Part shown: in pieces, positions 34,204-43,500 of the stretch
Position numbering within the stretch: position 1 is the stretch's first letter
Layout of the letters: each line of letters opens with the position of its first letter
The notes under the pieces: model-generated
Told to the model about the DNA's origin: nothing
Databases searched by the model: none
Seen by the model: only the letters and a program-made list of their open reading frames with translations
NCBI GenBank assembly: GCA_036704125.1
Contig: DATNQI010000040.1
Span: forward strand, 1-64,000
From: Pantanalinema sp.
GTDB lineage: Bacteria > Cyanobacteriota > Sericytochromatia > S15B-MN24 > UBA4093
Direction: 5' to 3'
DNA: 64,000 nt
Position numbers and translations under genes: made by a program

Positions 34204-34590
34204 CTACAGGTAGCTGGAGGCGAGGGTGCGCTGCTCCTCGAGGACCTTCGAGACCTGCTCGAGGGTGCAGAAGCCGAGGCGGATGACCAGGTGCCCCAGA
34301 AGCAGGCCGGTCTGCTCGTGCTCGCGGATCGCCTCCTCGAGCTGCTCGGGACTCATCAGGCCGCGGCGCACCAGCATCTGGCCGAGGCGCATGTCTCGGT
34401 ACTGCTGCTCGAGCTGCCCCTCGAGCTGGGAGAAGGTGAGGTAACCCAGGCCGAACAACAGCTCGCCCAGGCGCATGTAGGGCTTCTTGGCCTGCTCGGT
34501 CAGCGCGTGCTCGAGCTGGGCGTCGGTGATGATGCCCTGCGAGACCAGCACCTGGCCCAGACGCTCCTTGCGGGGTCCCTGTTGCGACAT
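34204..34590 (-). CDS. Stand-alone four-motif MshEN-like protein, candidate c-di-GMP receptor
   Basis: A 128-residue protein made almost wholly of four ~30-residue units: RLGQVLVSQGIITDAQLEHA, RLGELLFGLGYLTFSQLEGQ, RLGQMLVRRGLMSPEQLEEA and LLGHLVIRLGFCTLEQVSKV, most ending L..Q. This fits the RLGxx(hh)xxG(hh)xxxxLxxxLxxQ motif of the MshEN domain, two copies of which bind one c-di-GMP in type II secretion/MSHA-type ATPases. No ATPase domain follows, so it is a free adaptor. The fourth unit has Leu for the first Arg. GGAGG lies about 5 bases before the ATG. c-di-GMP binding is inferred from the motif. Confidence 0.78.
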   Translation of the reverse strand: MSQQGPRKERLGQVLVSQGIITDAQLEHALTEQAKKPYMRLGELLFGLGYLTFSQLEGQLEQQYRDMRLGQMLVRRGLMSPEQLEEAIREHEQTGLLLGHLVIRLGFCTLEQVSKVLEEQRTLASSYL

Positions 34591-34707
34591 CGCGCCTCCT
34601 CATGGATTTCGGTGGCTGGTGAGCCCACTTGGTCAAAGACGCCCCATTCTAGCCTTTTTGGCCCCATGCTGTAAATTGGAGGGGGATCCGGCACCGAGGA
34701 GAACGCG

Positions 34708-36120
34708 ATGGGCACCCTGATCAAGCACGGCGAAATCGTCACGGCCACCGAGCGCATGCGCGCCGACGTCTACGTCGAGGACGGCACCATCCAGGCAATC
34801 GCCTCGCGCCTCGACGCCAGGCCCGGCGACACGGTCATCGACGCCGGCGGCTGCTACGTCTTCCCCGGCGGGATCGACGTCCACACCCACCTGGACATGC
34901 CCTTCATGGGCACGGTCTCGACCGACGACTTCGAGACCGGCACCCGCGCGGCCGCCGTCGGCGGCACCACCGGGGTGATCGACTTCGTGATGCCCGAGAA
35001 GGGCCAGCCCCTCATGGACGCCCTCTCGGTCTGGCACGCCAAGGCGCGCGGCAGGGCCGTGAGCGACTACGCCTTCCACATGGCCGTGACCCACTACAGC
35101 GACGCGGTCGGCCGCGAGCTGCCCCGGGTGGTCGAGGCGGGGGTCACCTCCTTCAAGACCTTCATGGCCTACAAGGGCTCCATCGGGATCGACGATGCGG
35201 GCCTGTTCCAGGTCATGCGCAAGACGCGCGATCTCGGCGCGCTGGTCACCGTCCACGCCGAGAACGCCGAGGTGGTCGACGGCCTGGTGCGCGAGCTGGT
35301 CGCCGAGGGCAAGCTCCACCCGCGCTACCACGCCCTCTCGCGGCCGGCCCTGGCCGAGGCCGAGGCGACCCACCGTGCGATCGCCCTGGCCGAGATCAAC
35401 GATCGCTCGCTCTACATCGTCCACCTGACCTGCGACGAGGCCCTCGCCCACGTCAAGCACGCCCACTGCCGGGGCCGGCACGTCATGGCCGAGACCTGCC
35501 CCCAGTACCTGCTGCTGGACGACTCGCGCTACGACGAGCCCGACTTCGAGGGCGCCAAGTACGTCATGAGCCCGCCCTTGCGCAAGCCCAAGGACAACGA
35601 GGCGCTCTGGCAGGCGCTCGCGGCGGGCTACATCCAGACCGTCGCCACCGACCACTGCCCCTTCGACTTCGAGGGCGCCAAGCAGATGGGCCGCGACGAC
35701 TTCTCCAAGATCCCGAACGGAGCTCCCGGCATCGAGGACCGGCTCGCCCTGCTCTACACCTACGGGGTCGTGCCGGGGCGGATCTCGCTCAACCGCTTCG
35801 TCGAGGTCTTCGCCACCAACCCGGCCAGGATCTTCGGCCTCCACCCCCGCAAGGGCACCGTCTGCGTGGGCGCGGACGCCGATCTGGTGGTCTTCGATCC
35901 CACCATCAAGGGCCGGATCTCGGCCAAGACGCATCACCAGCGGGTGGACTACAACCCCTTCGAGGGCTTCGAGACGATCGGCGCGCCGACCCACGTGCTG
36001 ATCAACGGCCGGGTCGCGGTCGAGGGCGGCAAGTACGTGGGCGAGCCCGGCACGGGCCGCTACCTGCCCCGCTCGCCCGTGACGCCCCTCCAGAAATCCG
36101 AAGCGCTCAGGGCCCGGTAG
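34708..36120 (+). CDS. hydA: Dihydropyrimidinase / D-hydantoinase
   Basis: A 470-residue amidohydrolase opening the ring of dihydrouracil and dihydrothymine. The binuclear metal site is visible: HTHLDMPF, the carbamylated lysine in SFKTFMAYKG, VTVHAENAE, SLYIVHLTC and the ATDHCPF aspartate. Length is normal. GAGGAG lies 7 bases before the ATG. PreA, the preceding step of the reductive pathway, is encoded 1.7 kb away on the other strand. Beta-ureidopropionase is not in the window. Confidence 0.93.
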   Translation: MGTLIKHGEIVTATERMRADVYVEDGTIQAIASRLDARPGDTVIDAGGCYVFPGGIDVHTHLDMPFMGTVSTDDFETGTRAAAVGGTTGVIDFVMPEKGQPLMDALSVWHAKARGRAVSDYAFHMAVTHYSDAVGRELPRVVEAGVTSFKTFMAYKGSIGIDDAGLFQVMRKTRDLGALVTVHAENAEVVDGLVRELVAEGKLHPRYHALSRPALAEAEATHRAIALAEINDRSLYIVHLTCDEALAHVKHAHCRGRHVMAETCPQYLLLDDSRYDEPDFEGAKYVMSPPLRKPKDNEALWQALAAGYIQTVATDHCPFDFEGAKQMGRDDFSKIPNGAPGIEDRLALLYTYGVVPGRISLNRFVEVFATNPARIFGLHPRKGTVCVGADADLVVFDPTIKGRISAKTHHQRVDYNPFEGFETIGAPTHVLINGRVAVEGGKYVGEPGTGRYLPRSPVTPLQKSEALRAR

Positions 36121-36138
36121 GGGACACGAACCGCGTCC

Positions 36139-37104
36139 TCACCTCACCTCCACCGCCATCGTCGCGCACAGCGCCCCCGACCAGGCCACGATCCAGGCCG
36201 AGCCGGTCGCCGCCGCCGTGAAGACGGCGCCCGAGCCCGCGCTCTCGATCGTCCCGACGCCTGATGCGCTCGAACCCGGGCGCGTCAGGCGCAGGGGATC
36301 GAGCACCTCCCAGCGCGTGATCGTGGGCGCCGACACCACCTGAGCATCGGTGTCGAGCGCGCTCGAGACGCTGACGGCGAAGGGCTCGCCCACCGCGAGC
36401 GGCCGCGGAGCGCTGGAGGGGAGCACCAGGCGCGAGAGGACCCGAAAGGGCGTCGTGCTCGTGCCCGGGATGCCGTCGGCCAGGACGGTGAGCGGACCGG
36501 TGGCGGCCCCGACGGGCACCGAGGCCGTCAGGACCCCGTCCTCGAGGACCGCGGCGCTCCGGGCCGGCCCCAGCTCCAGGGCGAAGGGGCCGCGGTCGCC
36601 GAACGCGCCGCGGACCACCACCTTGACCCCGGGCCCGCCGTTGGTCGGGGTGAAGGCGATGCCCTGCGGGACGAGGCTTGGAATCAGGTCCAGCGAGACG
36701 GTGGTGCGCTGGTTGGGGCGAAGGGTGACGCCCGTCGCCTCGGCCGAGGCGACGGGGAGGCTGGTCGAGGCCTGATCCGCGCGGAAGGCTTCGGCACGGA
36801 CGACCAGACCCGTGGCGGCGGCGAGGGTGAGGCTCGCCGTGGCGGTGCGCGACGCGCCCTCCTGGGCCGGGCGGCTCAGGGGAAGGGACGAGAGGAGGGT
36901 ATCCCCCTTGCGCACCTGCACCCAGAGGGTCTCGGCGCTCAGCGGGATCTGCTGGGGTGAGCGGCGGGGCCACTGGACCCCGAGCAGCAGGGTCGCCCCC
37001 GCCCCCGGGGGGGCCGCGTCCCTCAAAGCCGAGGCCTGCGGCATCGCCGCGCGGCAGCCCGAGAGGACGATCACCAGGATGGCGCATTTCAGACGGCGTC
37101 GCAT
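36139..37104 (-). CDS. Lipoprotein with IPT/TIG-like domain, function unknown
   Basis: A 321-residue protein with a lipobox (LSGC, Cys17). The mature part is beta-rich. The segment GIAFTPTNGGPGVKVVVRGA resembles the start of IPT/TIG immunoglobulin-like domains (GPxGTxVTIxG). No catalytic motif is seen. It is the second gene of a pair, 15 bases after the next lipoprotein gene, so the two are likely secreted together. Confidence 0.72.
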   Translation of the reverse strand: MRRRLKCAILVIVLSGCRAAMPQASALRDAAPPGAGATLLLGVQWPRRSPQQIPLSAETLWVQVRKGDTLLSSLPLSRPAQEGASRTATASLTLAAATGLVVRAEAFRADQASTSLPVASAEATGVTLRPNQRTTVSLDLIPSLVPQGIAFTPTNGGPGVKVVVRGAFGDRGPFALELGPARSAAVLEDGVLTASVPVGAATGPLTVLADGIPGTSTTPFRVLSRLVLPSSAPRPLAVGEPFAVSVSSALDTDAQVVSAPTITRWEVLDPLRLTRPGSSASGVGTIESAGSGAVFTAAATGSAWIVAWSGALCATMAVEVR

Positions 37105-37119
37105 CGGGGCCTCCTCCTA

Positions 37120-37698
37120 CTACCGGACGATCACGCTCAGCGCGCTGGTGGAGCGGACCTCGACCGTCACCTCCCGGAAGACGTTCGGGTCGTCGCTCGC
37201 CACGCAGCGCACGCGATAGTCGCCCGCAACGGTCGTCGGCCTGGTCGCGACCAGGCCCGTGGGGCCGACAGAGAGCTGGCCTCCCGAGCGGTCCAGCCAC
37301 CTGATCGGGGCAGGGAAGCCGTCGCTTCGCGTGGCACTGCCCGAGAGCTGGTGCTGGGTCGGCAGGCCGAGGCTCGAAGCGGGGTCGCTCGGGATCAGGA
37401 AGAGGACCAGGTGAGCGCGCGAGACCGAAACCTCCCTGATCGCCACCAGGGGGGTGGCCGCGGGCTTGGGGGTGGGCTCCGGGGTCCTGGGGGCCTCGAA
37501 GGGGGTGGGGGTGGCGCTCGGAGTCCCTTGCCCCGTCCCGGGCGCGACCCCGCCCGTCATCCCGGAGTCCGAGCGAGCGCTCCCAGGCGCGATCGCCTGC
37601 ACCGCGATCAGGGGCTCGTCCTCCTCGGCGGCGAGGCAGCCCGACAGAGCCAGCACGACGAGTCCCAGGCAGGTCGTTCCTCTGGTGCGCGACGGCAT
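37120..37698 (-). CDS. Lipoprotein with Pro/Thr linker and Ig-like domain
   Basis: A 192-residue protein with a lipobox (LSGC, Cys21). A Pro/Thr/Ala-rich linker (about 50-85) is followed by a beta-sandwich-like domain (HQLSGSATRSDGFPAPIRWL ... GDYRVRCVASDDPNV), similar in outline to bacterial Ig-like domains. GGGAGG lies 6 bases before the ATG. The upstream region has a 16-bp palindrome. Function unknown; a surface or envelope role is inferred. Confidence 0.72.
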   Translation of the reverse strand: MPSRTRGTTCLGLVVLALSGCLAAEEDEPLIAVQAIAPGSARSDSGMTGGVAPGTGQGTPSATPTPFEAPRTPEPTPKPAATPLVAIREVSVSRAHLVLFLIPSDPASSLGLPTQHQLSGSATRSDGFPAPIRWLDRSGGQLSVGPTGLVATRPTTVAGDYRVRCVASDDPNVFREVTVEVRSTSALSVIVR

Positions 37699-37731
37699 GG
37701 CACCCTCCCTTTTTTGACTTTTTTACTATTC

Positions 37732-37747
37732 ATGATTCATGAATCAT
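37732..37747. promoter_or_regulatory. 16-bp perfect palindrome upstream of the lipoprotein pair
   Basis: ATGATTCATGAATCAT, in an unusually AT-rich stretch 34-49 bases before the start codon at 37698. On the minus strand TTGATT and TAGATA lie just upstream of it, so it would overlap or follow the -10. A repressor operator is the simplest reading. Confidence 0.5.
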
Positions 37748-37779
37748 ATCTACCCATGAACGAAAAATAGTAATCAAAT

Positions 37780-37812
37780 CAAAAAAAACACCCGGAAGCA
37801 TCGGCTTCCGGG
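37780..37812 (-). terminator. Rho-independent terminator of preA
   Basis: CCCGGAAGC/GCTTCCGGG stem (37791-37799 / 37804-37812) with a 4-base loop, followed on the minus strand by TG and eight T. One of the clearest terminators in the window. Confidence 0.88.
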
Positions 37813-37835
37813 TGGTCTCGAGACGATCGGCCCGC

Positions 37836-39119
37836 TCAGGGCGAAAGCAGCATGGAAGGCACCGTGAGGCCCTTGTAGTGCGTCACCTCGCGCGGGGCGC
37901 CTGCCACCTCGACGATGTCGATGCAGTCCACGGGGCAGACGTGCGAGCACAGCGAGCAGCCCGTGCAGCGATCCAGGTGGACCAGGGGCACGCCGCGCTC
38001 CTTGATCGGGGTGCCGGGCGGGTGCGGCACCGTGATGGCCTGGTAGGCCGCATCGTTGCACGCGGTGACGCACTTGTCGCACTTGATGCACCGGGCCGCG
38101 TCGATCACCGCCTTGGGGCGATGGTCGAAGTCGAGCGCCGCGTGGGGGGCGAGGTTGGGCAGGGCGCGGCCCACGACCTCCTCGAGGCGCGAGAAGCCCT
38201 TGCGCTCGAGATAGGCCTCGAGCCCCTCCTTCAGCTCGGTGATGATGCCGAAGCCGCGCAGCATGACCTCGGTGCAGACCTGGAGGTTGGTCGCCCCGAG
38301 CGCGAGGAACTCGACCGCGTCGCGCCAGGTGGCGATGCCGCCGGTCGCGGAGATGGCCGCCCCCGGGTGGCGCAGGGCGATGTCGCTGACGGCCTTGAGG
38401 GCGATCGGCTTGATCGCAGCGCCCGAGTAGCCGCCGTAGGTGGTTTGGCCCCGCACGCTCGGGCGCACCGAGAAGTCCTCCACGTCCACGCCCATCAGGA
38501 CGTTGACGGTGTTGATGGCCGAGACGGCGTGCGCGCCGTTGGAGAAGGCCTCGGTGGCCGGCACGTTGATGTCGGTGACGTTGGGCGAGAGCTTGATGAT
38601 GACGGGTACCCGGGCGACCTCGGTGACCCAGCGGGCGATGTTGCCCGTCACCACCGGGTCCTGGGAGCAGACCGACCCCATTCCCCGCTCGGGCATGCCG
38701 TGAGGGCAGCCCAGGTTGCACTCGATCATGTCGCAGCCCGCGTCCTGGAAGAGGCGCACCAGCTCCTTCCAGTCGTGCTCGCTGGTGCCCGCGGCCATCA
38801 CCGAGCCGATCAGGACATGCTCGGGAAAGCGATCCTTGAGCCACCGGCACTCCGTAAGCCACACCTCGAGGGGGCGATCGCTGATCAGCTCGATGTTCTC
38901 GAAGCCGAACATGCGGCGATTGCCGACGTTGAGCGTGGCGAAGCGGGGGCTGACGTTGTCGATCCGCTCGTGAGCAGGCCCCGCCGTCTTGATGACGGCC
39001 CCGCCCCAGCCCGCCTCGAAGGCCCGCGCGATCATCTCGCCGGTCGTGGTGGGCGGCGCCGAGGCGAGGGTGAAGGGGTTCGCGAACCGAACCCCGGCAA
39101 ACGAGATACTGAGGGACAT
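37836..39119 (-). CDS. preA: NAD-dependent dihydropyrimidine dehydrogenase subunit PreA
   Basis: A 427-residue flavin/Fe-S subunit that reduces uracil and thymine. The N-terminal TIM barrel has CNLGCPHGM and SATGGIATWRDAVEFL (FMN phosphate site). The C-terminus holds two 4Fe-4S clusters: CIKCDKCVTAC and CTGCSLCSHVCPVDC. Length and layout match bacterial PreA, with no fused NADH domain. The partner PreT is not in this window. Confidence 0.93.
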   Translation of the reverse strand: MSLSISFAGVRFANPFTLASAPPTTTGEMIARAFEAGWGGAVIKTAGPAHERIDNVSPRFATLNVGNRRMFGFENIELISDRPLEVWLTECRWLKDRFPEHVLIGSVMAAGTSEHDWKELVRLFQDAGCDMIECNLGCPHGMPERGMGSVCSQDPVVTGNIARWVTEVARVPVIIKLSPNVTDINVPATEAFSNGAHAVSAINTVNVLMGVDVEDFSVRPSVRGQTTYGGYSGAAIKPIALKAVSDIALRHPGAAISATGGIATWRDAVEFLALGATNLQVCTEVMLRGFGIITELKEGLEAYLERKGFSRLEEVVGRALPNLAPHAALDFDHRPKAVIDAARCIKCDKCVTACNDAAYQAITVPHPPGTPIKERGVPLVHLDRCTGCSLCSHVCPVDCIDIVEVAGAPREVTHYKGLTVPSMLLSP

Positions 39120-39246
39120 TCAAGCCTCCCTGGCAGGCCGATACGCCTGTTTGGCCGATGGCGCGGCCGCGGGTCTACCTGCTCAAAAGCCTACCATGCC
39201 GCTCGGCCCGGCGGCGCACGGATGCCTGGTCCCTTGCCCCGATCGG

Positions 39247-39255
39247 TGGTAGAAT
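39247..39255 (+). promoter_or_regulatory. Extended -10 candidate for the DUF4177-like gene
   Basis: TGG followed by TAGAAT, 42 bases before the start codon at 39297. Confidence 0.4.
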
Positions 39256-39296
39256 TCCCGGACCAGGCGTTTCATCGCAACAGAAGGAGAGGCTTC

Positions 39297-39545
39297 ATGG
39301 ATCATCTTCGAGCCGGTGCCGGAGCCGGCGCCCCGCTGGTGCCCGCCGTGGCCAACGAGAGCAAGACCCAGCAGGAGTGGGAGTACGAGTACCTCGAGGA
39401 CCTGGGCAGCGACCCGAAGGGGCGCCTCAACGAGCTCGGCAAGGACGGCTGGATGCTCGTGAGCGCCGCGCCCTTCATCTTCCGCCGCCCCAAGCTCGCG
39501 GACGAGAGCAAGACCCGCGGCCGCGTGGGCTTCTCGCGCCAGTAG
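39297..39545 (+). CDS. DUF4177-like small protein
   Basis: An 82-residue protein. The core QEWEYEYLEDLGSDP...RLNELGKDGWMLVS has the WEY(K/E)...LNxLGxxGWELVS pattern of the DUF4177 family, short proteins of unknown function. An Ala/Gly-rich N-terminus precedes it and a basic tail (TRGRVGFSRQ) follows. AAGGAGAGG lies about 4 bases before the ATG. The next gene on the same strand starts 81 bases later behind a hairpin. Confidence 0.72.
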   Translation: MDHLRAGAGAGAPLVPAVANESKTQQEWEYEYLEDLGSDPKGRLNELGKDGWMLVSAAPFIFRRPKLADESKTRGRVGFSRQ

Positions 39546-39574
39546 GTTTTAAACGAGCAAGCCCCCGGGAACAA

Positions 39575-39620
39575 GATCCCCTAGCGTCCCCCCTCTCGAC
39601 AAGCGGGACGCTGGGGGATC
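39575..39620 (+). promoter_or_regulatory. 16-bp hairpin covering the ribosome site of the next gene
   Basis: GATCCCCTAGCGTCCC and GGGACGCTGGGGGATC pair over 16 positions (one G-T) around a 14-base loop. The 3' arm contains the only purine-rich ribosome site (GGGGGAT) before the ATG at 39627. It could be a terminator for the DUF4177-like gene, but lacks a U-run. Translational control is equally possible. Confidence 0.65.
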
Positions 39621-39626
39621 GAACGT

Positions 39627-40499
39627 ATGCAGCAACCACCCAAAGGCTCGCCCCAGCGGGGCACCCAGCCCCTGCGGCAGGGCACGACCCGGCCCTTCTC
39701 GGACACCTTCGTCCCGTCGGGGGGCCCCGCCGCCCCGGCCCAGCAGCGCGGCACCCGCCCCCTCCAGCCGCTCTCGCCAGACGCCCTCAAGACCCTGGTG
39801 CCCCAGCGACTCACCGAGGTCCAGAAGGACCTGGACTACGTCCGGCACCTGACGACCCTCTTCTCGACCCCCGTCACCCTCCTGCGCTACGCCGCCCACC
39901 TGGTGGATGCGCCGCCGGCGCCCGAGGCGCCGGCCGCGGTCGAGGAAACGGGCCCTTCCGGCGAGGAGACCCCGTTGGATCAGCCCGAGGAAGGCGAGGC
40001 GGCGCCTCTCGAGCCCGAGGACCCGACGCCTGTTCCCTTTCGTGGCCTGACCACGGCGCAGCGCGCGCTCGCCCACGACGTGGCCGAGGTGCTGAAGCGC
40101 GACCCCAAGCTCAAGCAGCGCGCCATGGTCGCCCTGTTCCAGTTCGACGACACCCACCGGAACTACCGCGAGGCCGCGGAGCTGATGGACGAGATCTACG
40201 GCTGCGACTTCGCCGCGGCATGGGAGCGCCTCCCCCTGCTCGGCATCGAGCGCCTCAAGGGGAAGGCCTACGCGATCTGCGGCTTCTACGAGAACTTCAA
40301 GCACGACCCGGTGATCAACCGGGTCTTCCCCGCTCCCAGCAACGGCGGTGGCGGCGCCACCGGGCCGCTCAACGCCCCGGGCGGCCGCACCGGCCCCCTG
40401 GTCCAGCCCGTGGTCCAGCCCGTGAGCCAGCCGGTGACCGACACGAGCCTCACGCCGAGCGGCCTGCTCGGCAAGATCAAGGGCCTCTTCGGGAAGTGA
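39627..40499 (+). CDS. Uncharacterised protein, paralogue of the 12443-13111 product
   Basis: A 290-residue protein. The disordered N-terminus repeats a short motif: GTQPL, TTRPF and GTRPL (residues 12-46). A helical region, an acidic Glu/Pro linker (about 92-135) and a conserved C-terminal domain (about 140-235: AQRALAHDVAEVLKRDP, VALFQFDDTHRNYREA, KGKAYAICGFYENFKHD) follow. The tail is Gly/Pro/Val-rich and ends GLLGKIKGLFGK, a possible amphipathic membrane-binding helix. No family is recognised and no signal peptide is present. Confidence 0.75.
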   Translation: MQQPPKGSPQRGTQPLRQGTTRPFSDTFVPSGGPAAPAQQRGTRPLQPLSPDALKTLVPQRLTEVQKDLDYVRHLTTLFSTPVTLLRYAAHLVDAPPAPEAPAAVEETGPSGEETPLDQPEEGEAAPLEPEDPTPVPFRGLTTAQRALAHDVAEVLKRDPKLKQRAMVALFQFDDTHRNYREAAELMDEIYGCDFAAAWERLPLLGIERLKGKAYAICGFYENFKHDPVINRVFPAPSNGGGGATGPLNAPGGRTGPLVQPVVQPVSQPVTDTSLTPSGLLGKIKGLFGK

Positions 40500-40508
40500 T
40501 CCCCCGGC

Positions 40509-43500
40509 TCAGTGGCCGCCCCCCAGGTCCGGTTCGTAGCGCGTGACCCGGTTGCGGCCGTTGCGCTTGGAGGCGTAGAGGGCCTGATCGGCGAACTCGA
40601 CCAGCTCCACCGGGGTCTTGGCGTGCGGTCCGAGGGAGGCCACCCCGATCGAGACGTAGACGTGGAGGATCTCGCCGCCCGGCCCCTGCAGGTCGGTCCC
40701 GGCGATCGCCTCGCGGAGGCGCTCGGCCAGGACCATGGCCCCCGCCTCGTCGGTCTCGGGCATCAGGACCAGCATCTCCTCGCCGCCGAAGCGCCCCGGG
40801 ATGTCCACGTCCTCGCGGATCTGCGCCTTGATGACGCCGGCGACCAGCCTCAGGACGTCGTCGCCCGTGGCGTGGCCGTAGGTGTCGTTGAACTTCTTGA
40901 AGTGGTCGATGTCCATCATCGCGAGGCTCAAGGGCGTGCCGTAGCGCTGGGCCCGGCGCACCTCGCTGGCGAGGCGCTGCTCGAAGTACGACCGGACGTA
41001 GAGGCGCGTCAGGCCGTCCACCGTGGCCCGCTCGTAGAGCTTGGCGTTCTGGATGGCGACCGAGGCCTGGCTCGCGATCGCCTGGAGCAGGTCCAGGTCG
41101 CGTGGGCCGAACGCGTTGACCACCGCCTGCGAGTCCACGTACAGGACCCCCAGAGGCTCCTGCTTGACCATCAGGGGCACGCACATGACGGTGCGCAGGT
41201 TGAGGTCGAGGATCGACTGCTGGGCCTGGAACTGGGCGTGGTCCTTGGTGTCGAGCACGCACTCCGCCTCGAGGGTCGCAAGCACCCGCTGGGTGATGCT
41301 GCCCGAGACCTTCTCGCTCGAGTCCGTCAGGACGTTGCCCGCGCGGTCCTTGGCGTGGTGGACATGCAGCTGCTCGCCGTCGTCGGTCAACAGGATGAAG
41401 CAGCGATCGGCGCCCGTCAGCTTGAGCGTGAAGTCGACGATGTTGTCGATGACCTCCGCGAGCACCAGGGTGGTGCTGACGGTGCGCGCCAGGGTGTTGA
41501 GCATCTCGAGCTGGCGCGAGTGGGCCTCGCGCTCGGCGTCGAGGCGCAGGTTGGCCTGGGCCTGGACGGCCTGGGCCGCTCGCGCCTCAGCGAGCTGCGA
41601 GCGCAAGGCCTCGATCTCCTTGAGGGACGCGAGATAGCGGCCGTCATCCGAGCGCGCCCCGGCGTCCTCGGAAGGCGACAGGTCGCCGCGCCACACCCGC
41701 CACAGCTCGTCGAGCGAGAGCAGCTCCTCGCGCGCGGCCTCGTCCGCGCAGGTTGAAAGCAGGGCATCGAGGGCCTTGCGGGCCTCGGCCAGGAGGCGAT
41801 AGGCCTCGGCCGAGCGACCTTCGAGACGCGCCAGCCCGAAGGTCGCCGCGAGCTTGAGGCGCGGCGAGTCCCCGGCCCGGCGGGCCTGCTCGAGGGCCTC
41901 GCGCGCCTCTCGAACGTTGCCGAGGCGCCCCAGGGCCTGGCCGCGAAGCCAGTGGGCGACGCCCTCCACGTGGGAGGCGCCGCAGGAGGCCGCTGCCGCG
42001 GCCGCGGCCGCGGCAGCCGCCTCCTGCTCGCACAGCGCGTTTTCCGCCCATGCGCGGGCGAGCAGACCGCGCGCCCGGGCGCCATGCGCCTGGTTGGTCT
42101 CGGCCCAGGCGACGAGGCGATCGCTCTTCTCGCGCGCCTCGGCCCCCTCGCCGAGGCGAGCGGCGAGCTCGGCCCCGAGCGAAAGCAGCTTCGGGTCGTA
42201 CTCGTGGATGCCGGTCGAGGCGCTGAGGGCCGTGGCAGACTCGAGCCGGGCCTGGGCCGAGAGGAGGCGCCCGAGCAAAAGCTCCACCTCCACCGCGTAG
42301 CTTTCGACCGTCACGTCGAGGTAGGAGTTGCGGGTCCTCTCGGCCACCGCCCGGGCCGAGCGCAGGCAGGCGTCAGCCGGGGCGCAGGCCCCCAGCTGGG
42401 CGTGAGCGACGGCCTCGACCATCAGGGAAATGCCCTCGTAGAGCGGGTTGCCGGAAGCAGCCGCCGCCTCGGCCGCGGCGCGGGAATGGGCGGCCGAATC
42501 GGCGAAGCATCCGAGCTCGTACGAGGCCATCCCCAGGTTGATGAGGGCGCAGATCCCGTCGTCCTTGATCCCAAGCTCGCCGCAGAGCACGCGCGTCCGC
42601 TCGAACGAGGCCAGGGCGCCATCGTAGCGGCCTACCGACATCTGGGCGTTGCCGAGCAGGTTGAAGGTGTCGTTGAGGCCGGCCTTGTCGCCCAGGCTCT
42701 CCTTGACCGAGCGGGACTCGTCGAGGCAGGCGAGGCCCGTCGCGATGCGCTCGGGGTCCCCCTGGACGTACATCAGGCCCAAGAAGCCGAGGCACGAGCT
42801 GAGCATGGCCTGATCGTCGCGCTCGCGGGCGATCGCGAGCGCCTCCTCGGTGCGCGCGACGGCCGAGGCCGCGTCCCCCTTGAAGTTGTGGAGCCTTCCC
42901 ATGGCGAAGCGCACCCGCGCCCCCTCGGCCGGGTCCGGATGGCGGTCGAGGGCCGCGAGGGCCTCGGTCATGCAGGCGAGGGCCTCGTCGTACTGTGAGC
43001 GGACCTGGTGGAGGATCCCCAGGCTGTAGAGCAGGGAGGCCTCGCGGCCGGTGCCGCCCAGCGCGCGCGCGATGGCCAGGGCCTCCTGGTAGTGGCGGCC
43101 GGCGACGTCGAGCTCGGACGAGTAGCGGGCGATGTCCCCCAGGCCCTGCAAAAAGCCGAGGCGATCGATCGCCTCGCTCGCGTGCGGCAGGCCCGCCTCG
43201 AGCATGGTCCGGGCCTGGTCAAGGCCGAAGAGCGAGAGGCTCTTGCGGGCGGCGGCGAGGGCCGGGCGCACCCCGTTCGAGGGCGACGCGCTGGCCAGCT
43301 GGTGGCGCGCCAGCTCGAAGAGGGCCTCGAGCCGGTCGTCCCCCGCGAGCTCCACCGAGAGGACCTCGGCGATGCGGGTGTGGAGCGCGAGACGCTCGGA
43401 CGCCGCGAGGCGCGCGTCGAGCAGCTCGGCGAACTGGGTGCCGACGAACCGCACGATCCCCTCGTCCTCGCGCAGGATGCCCTCGGCCGCGAGCTGGGCG

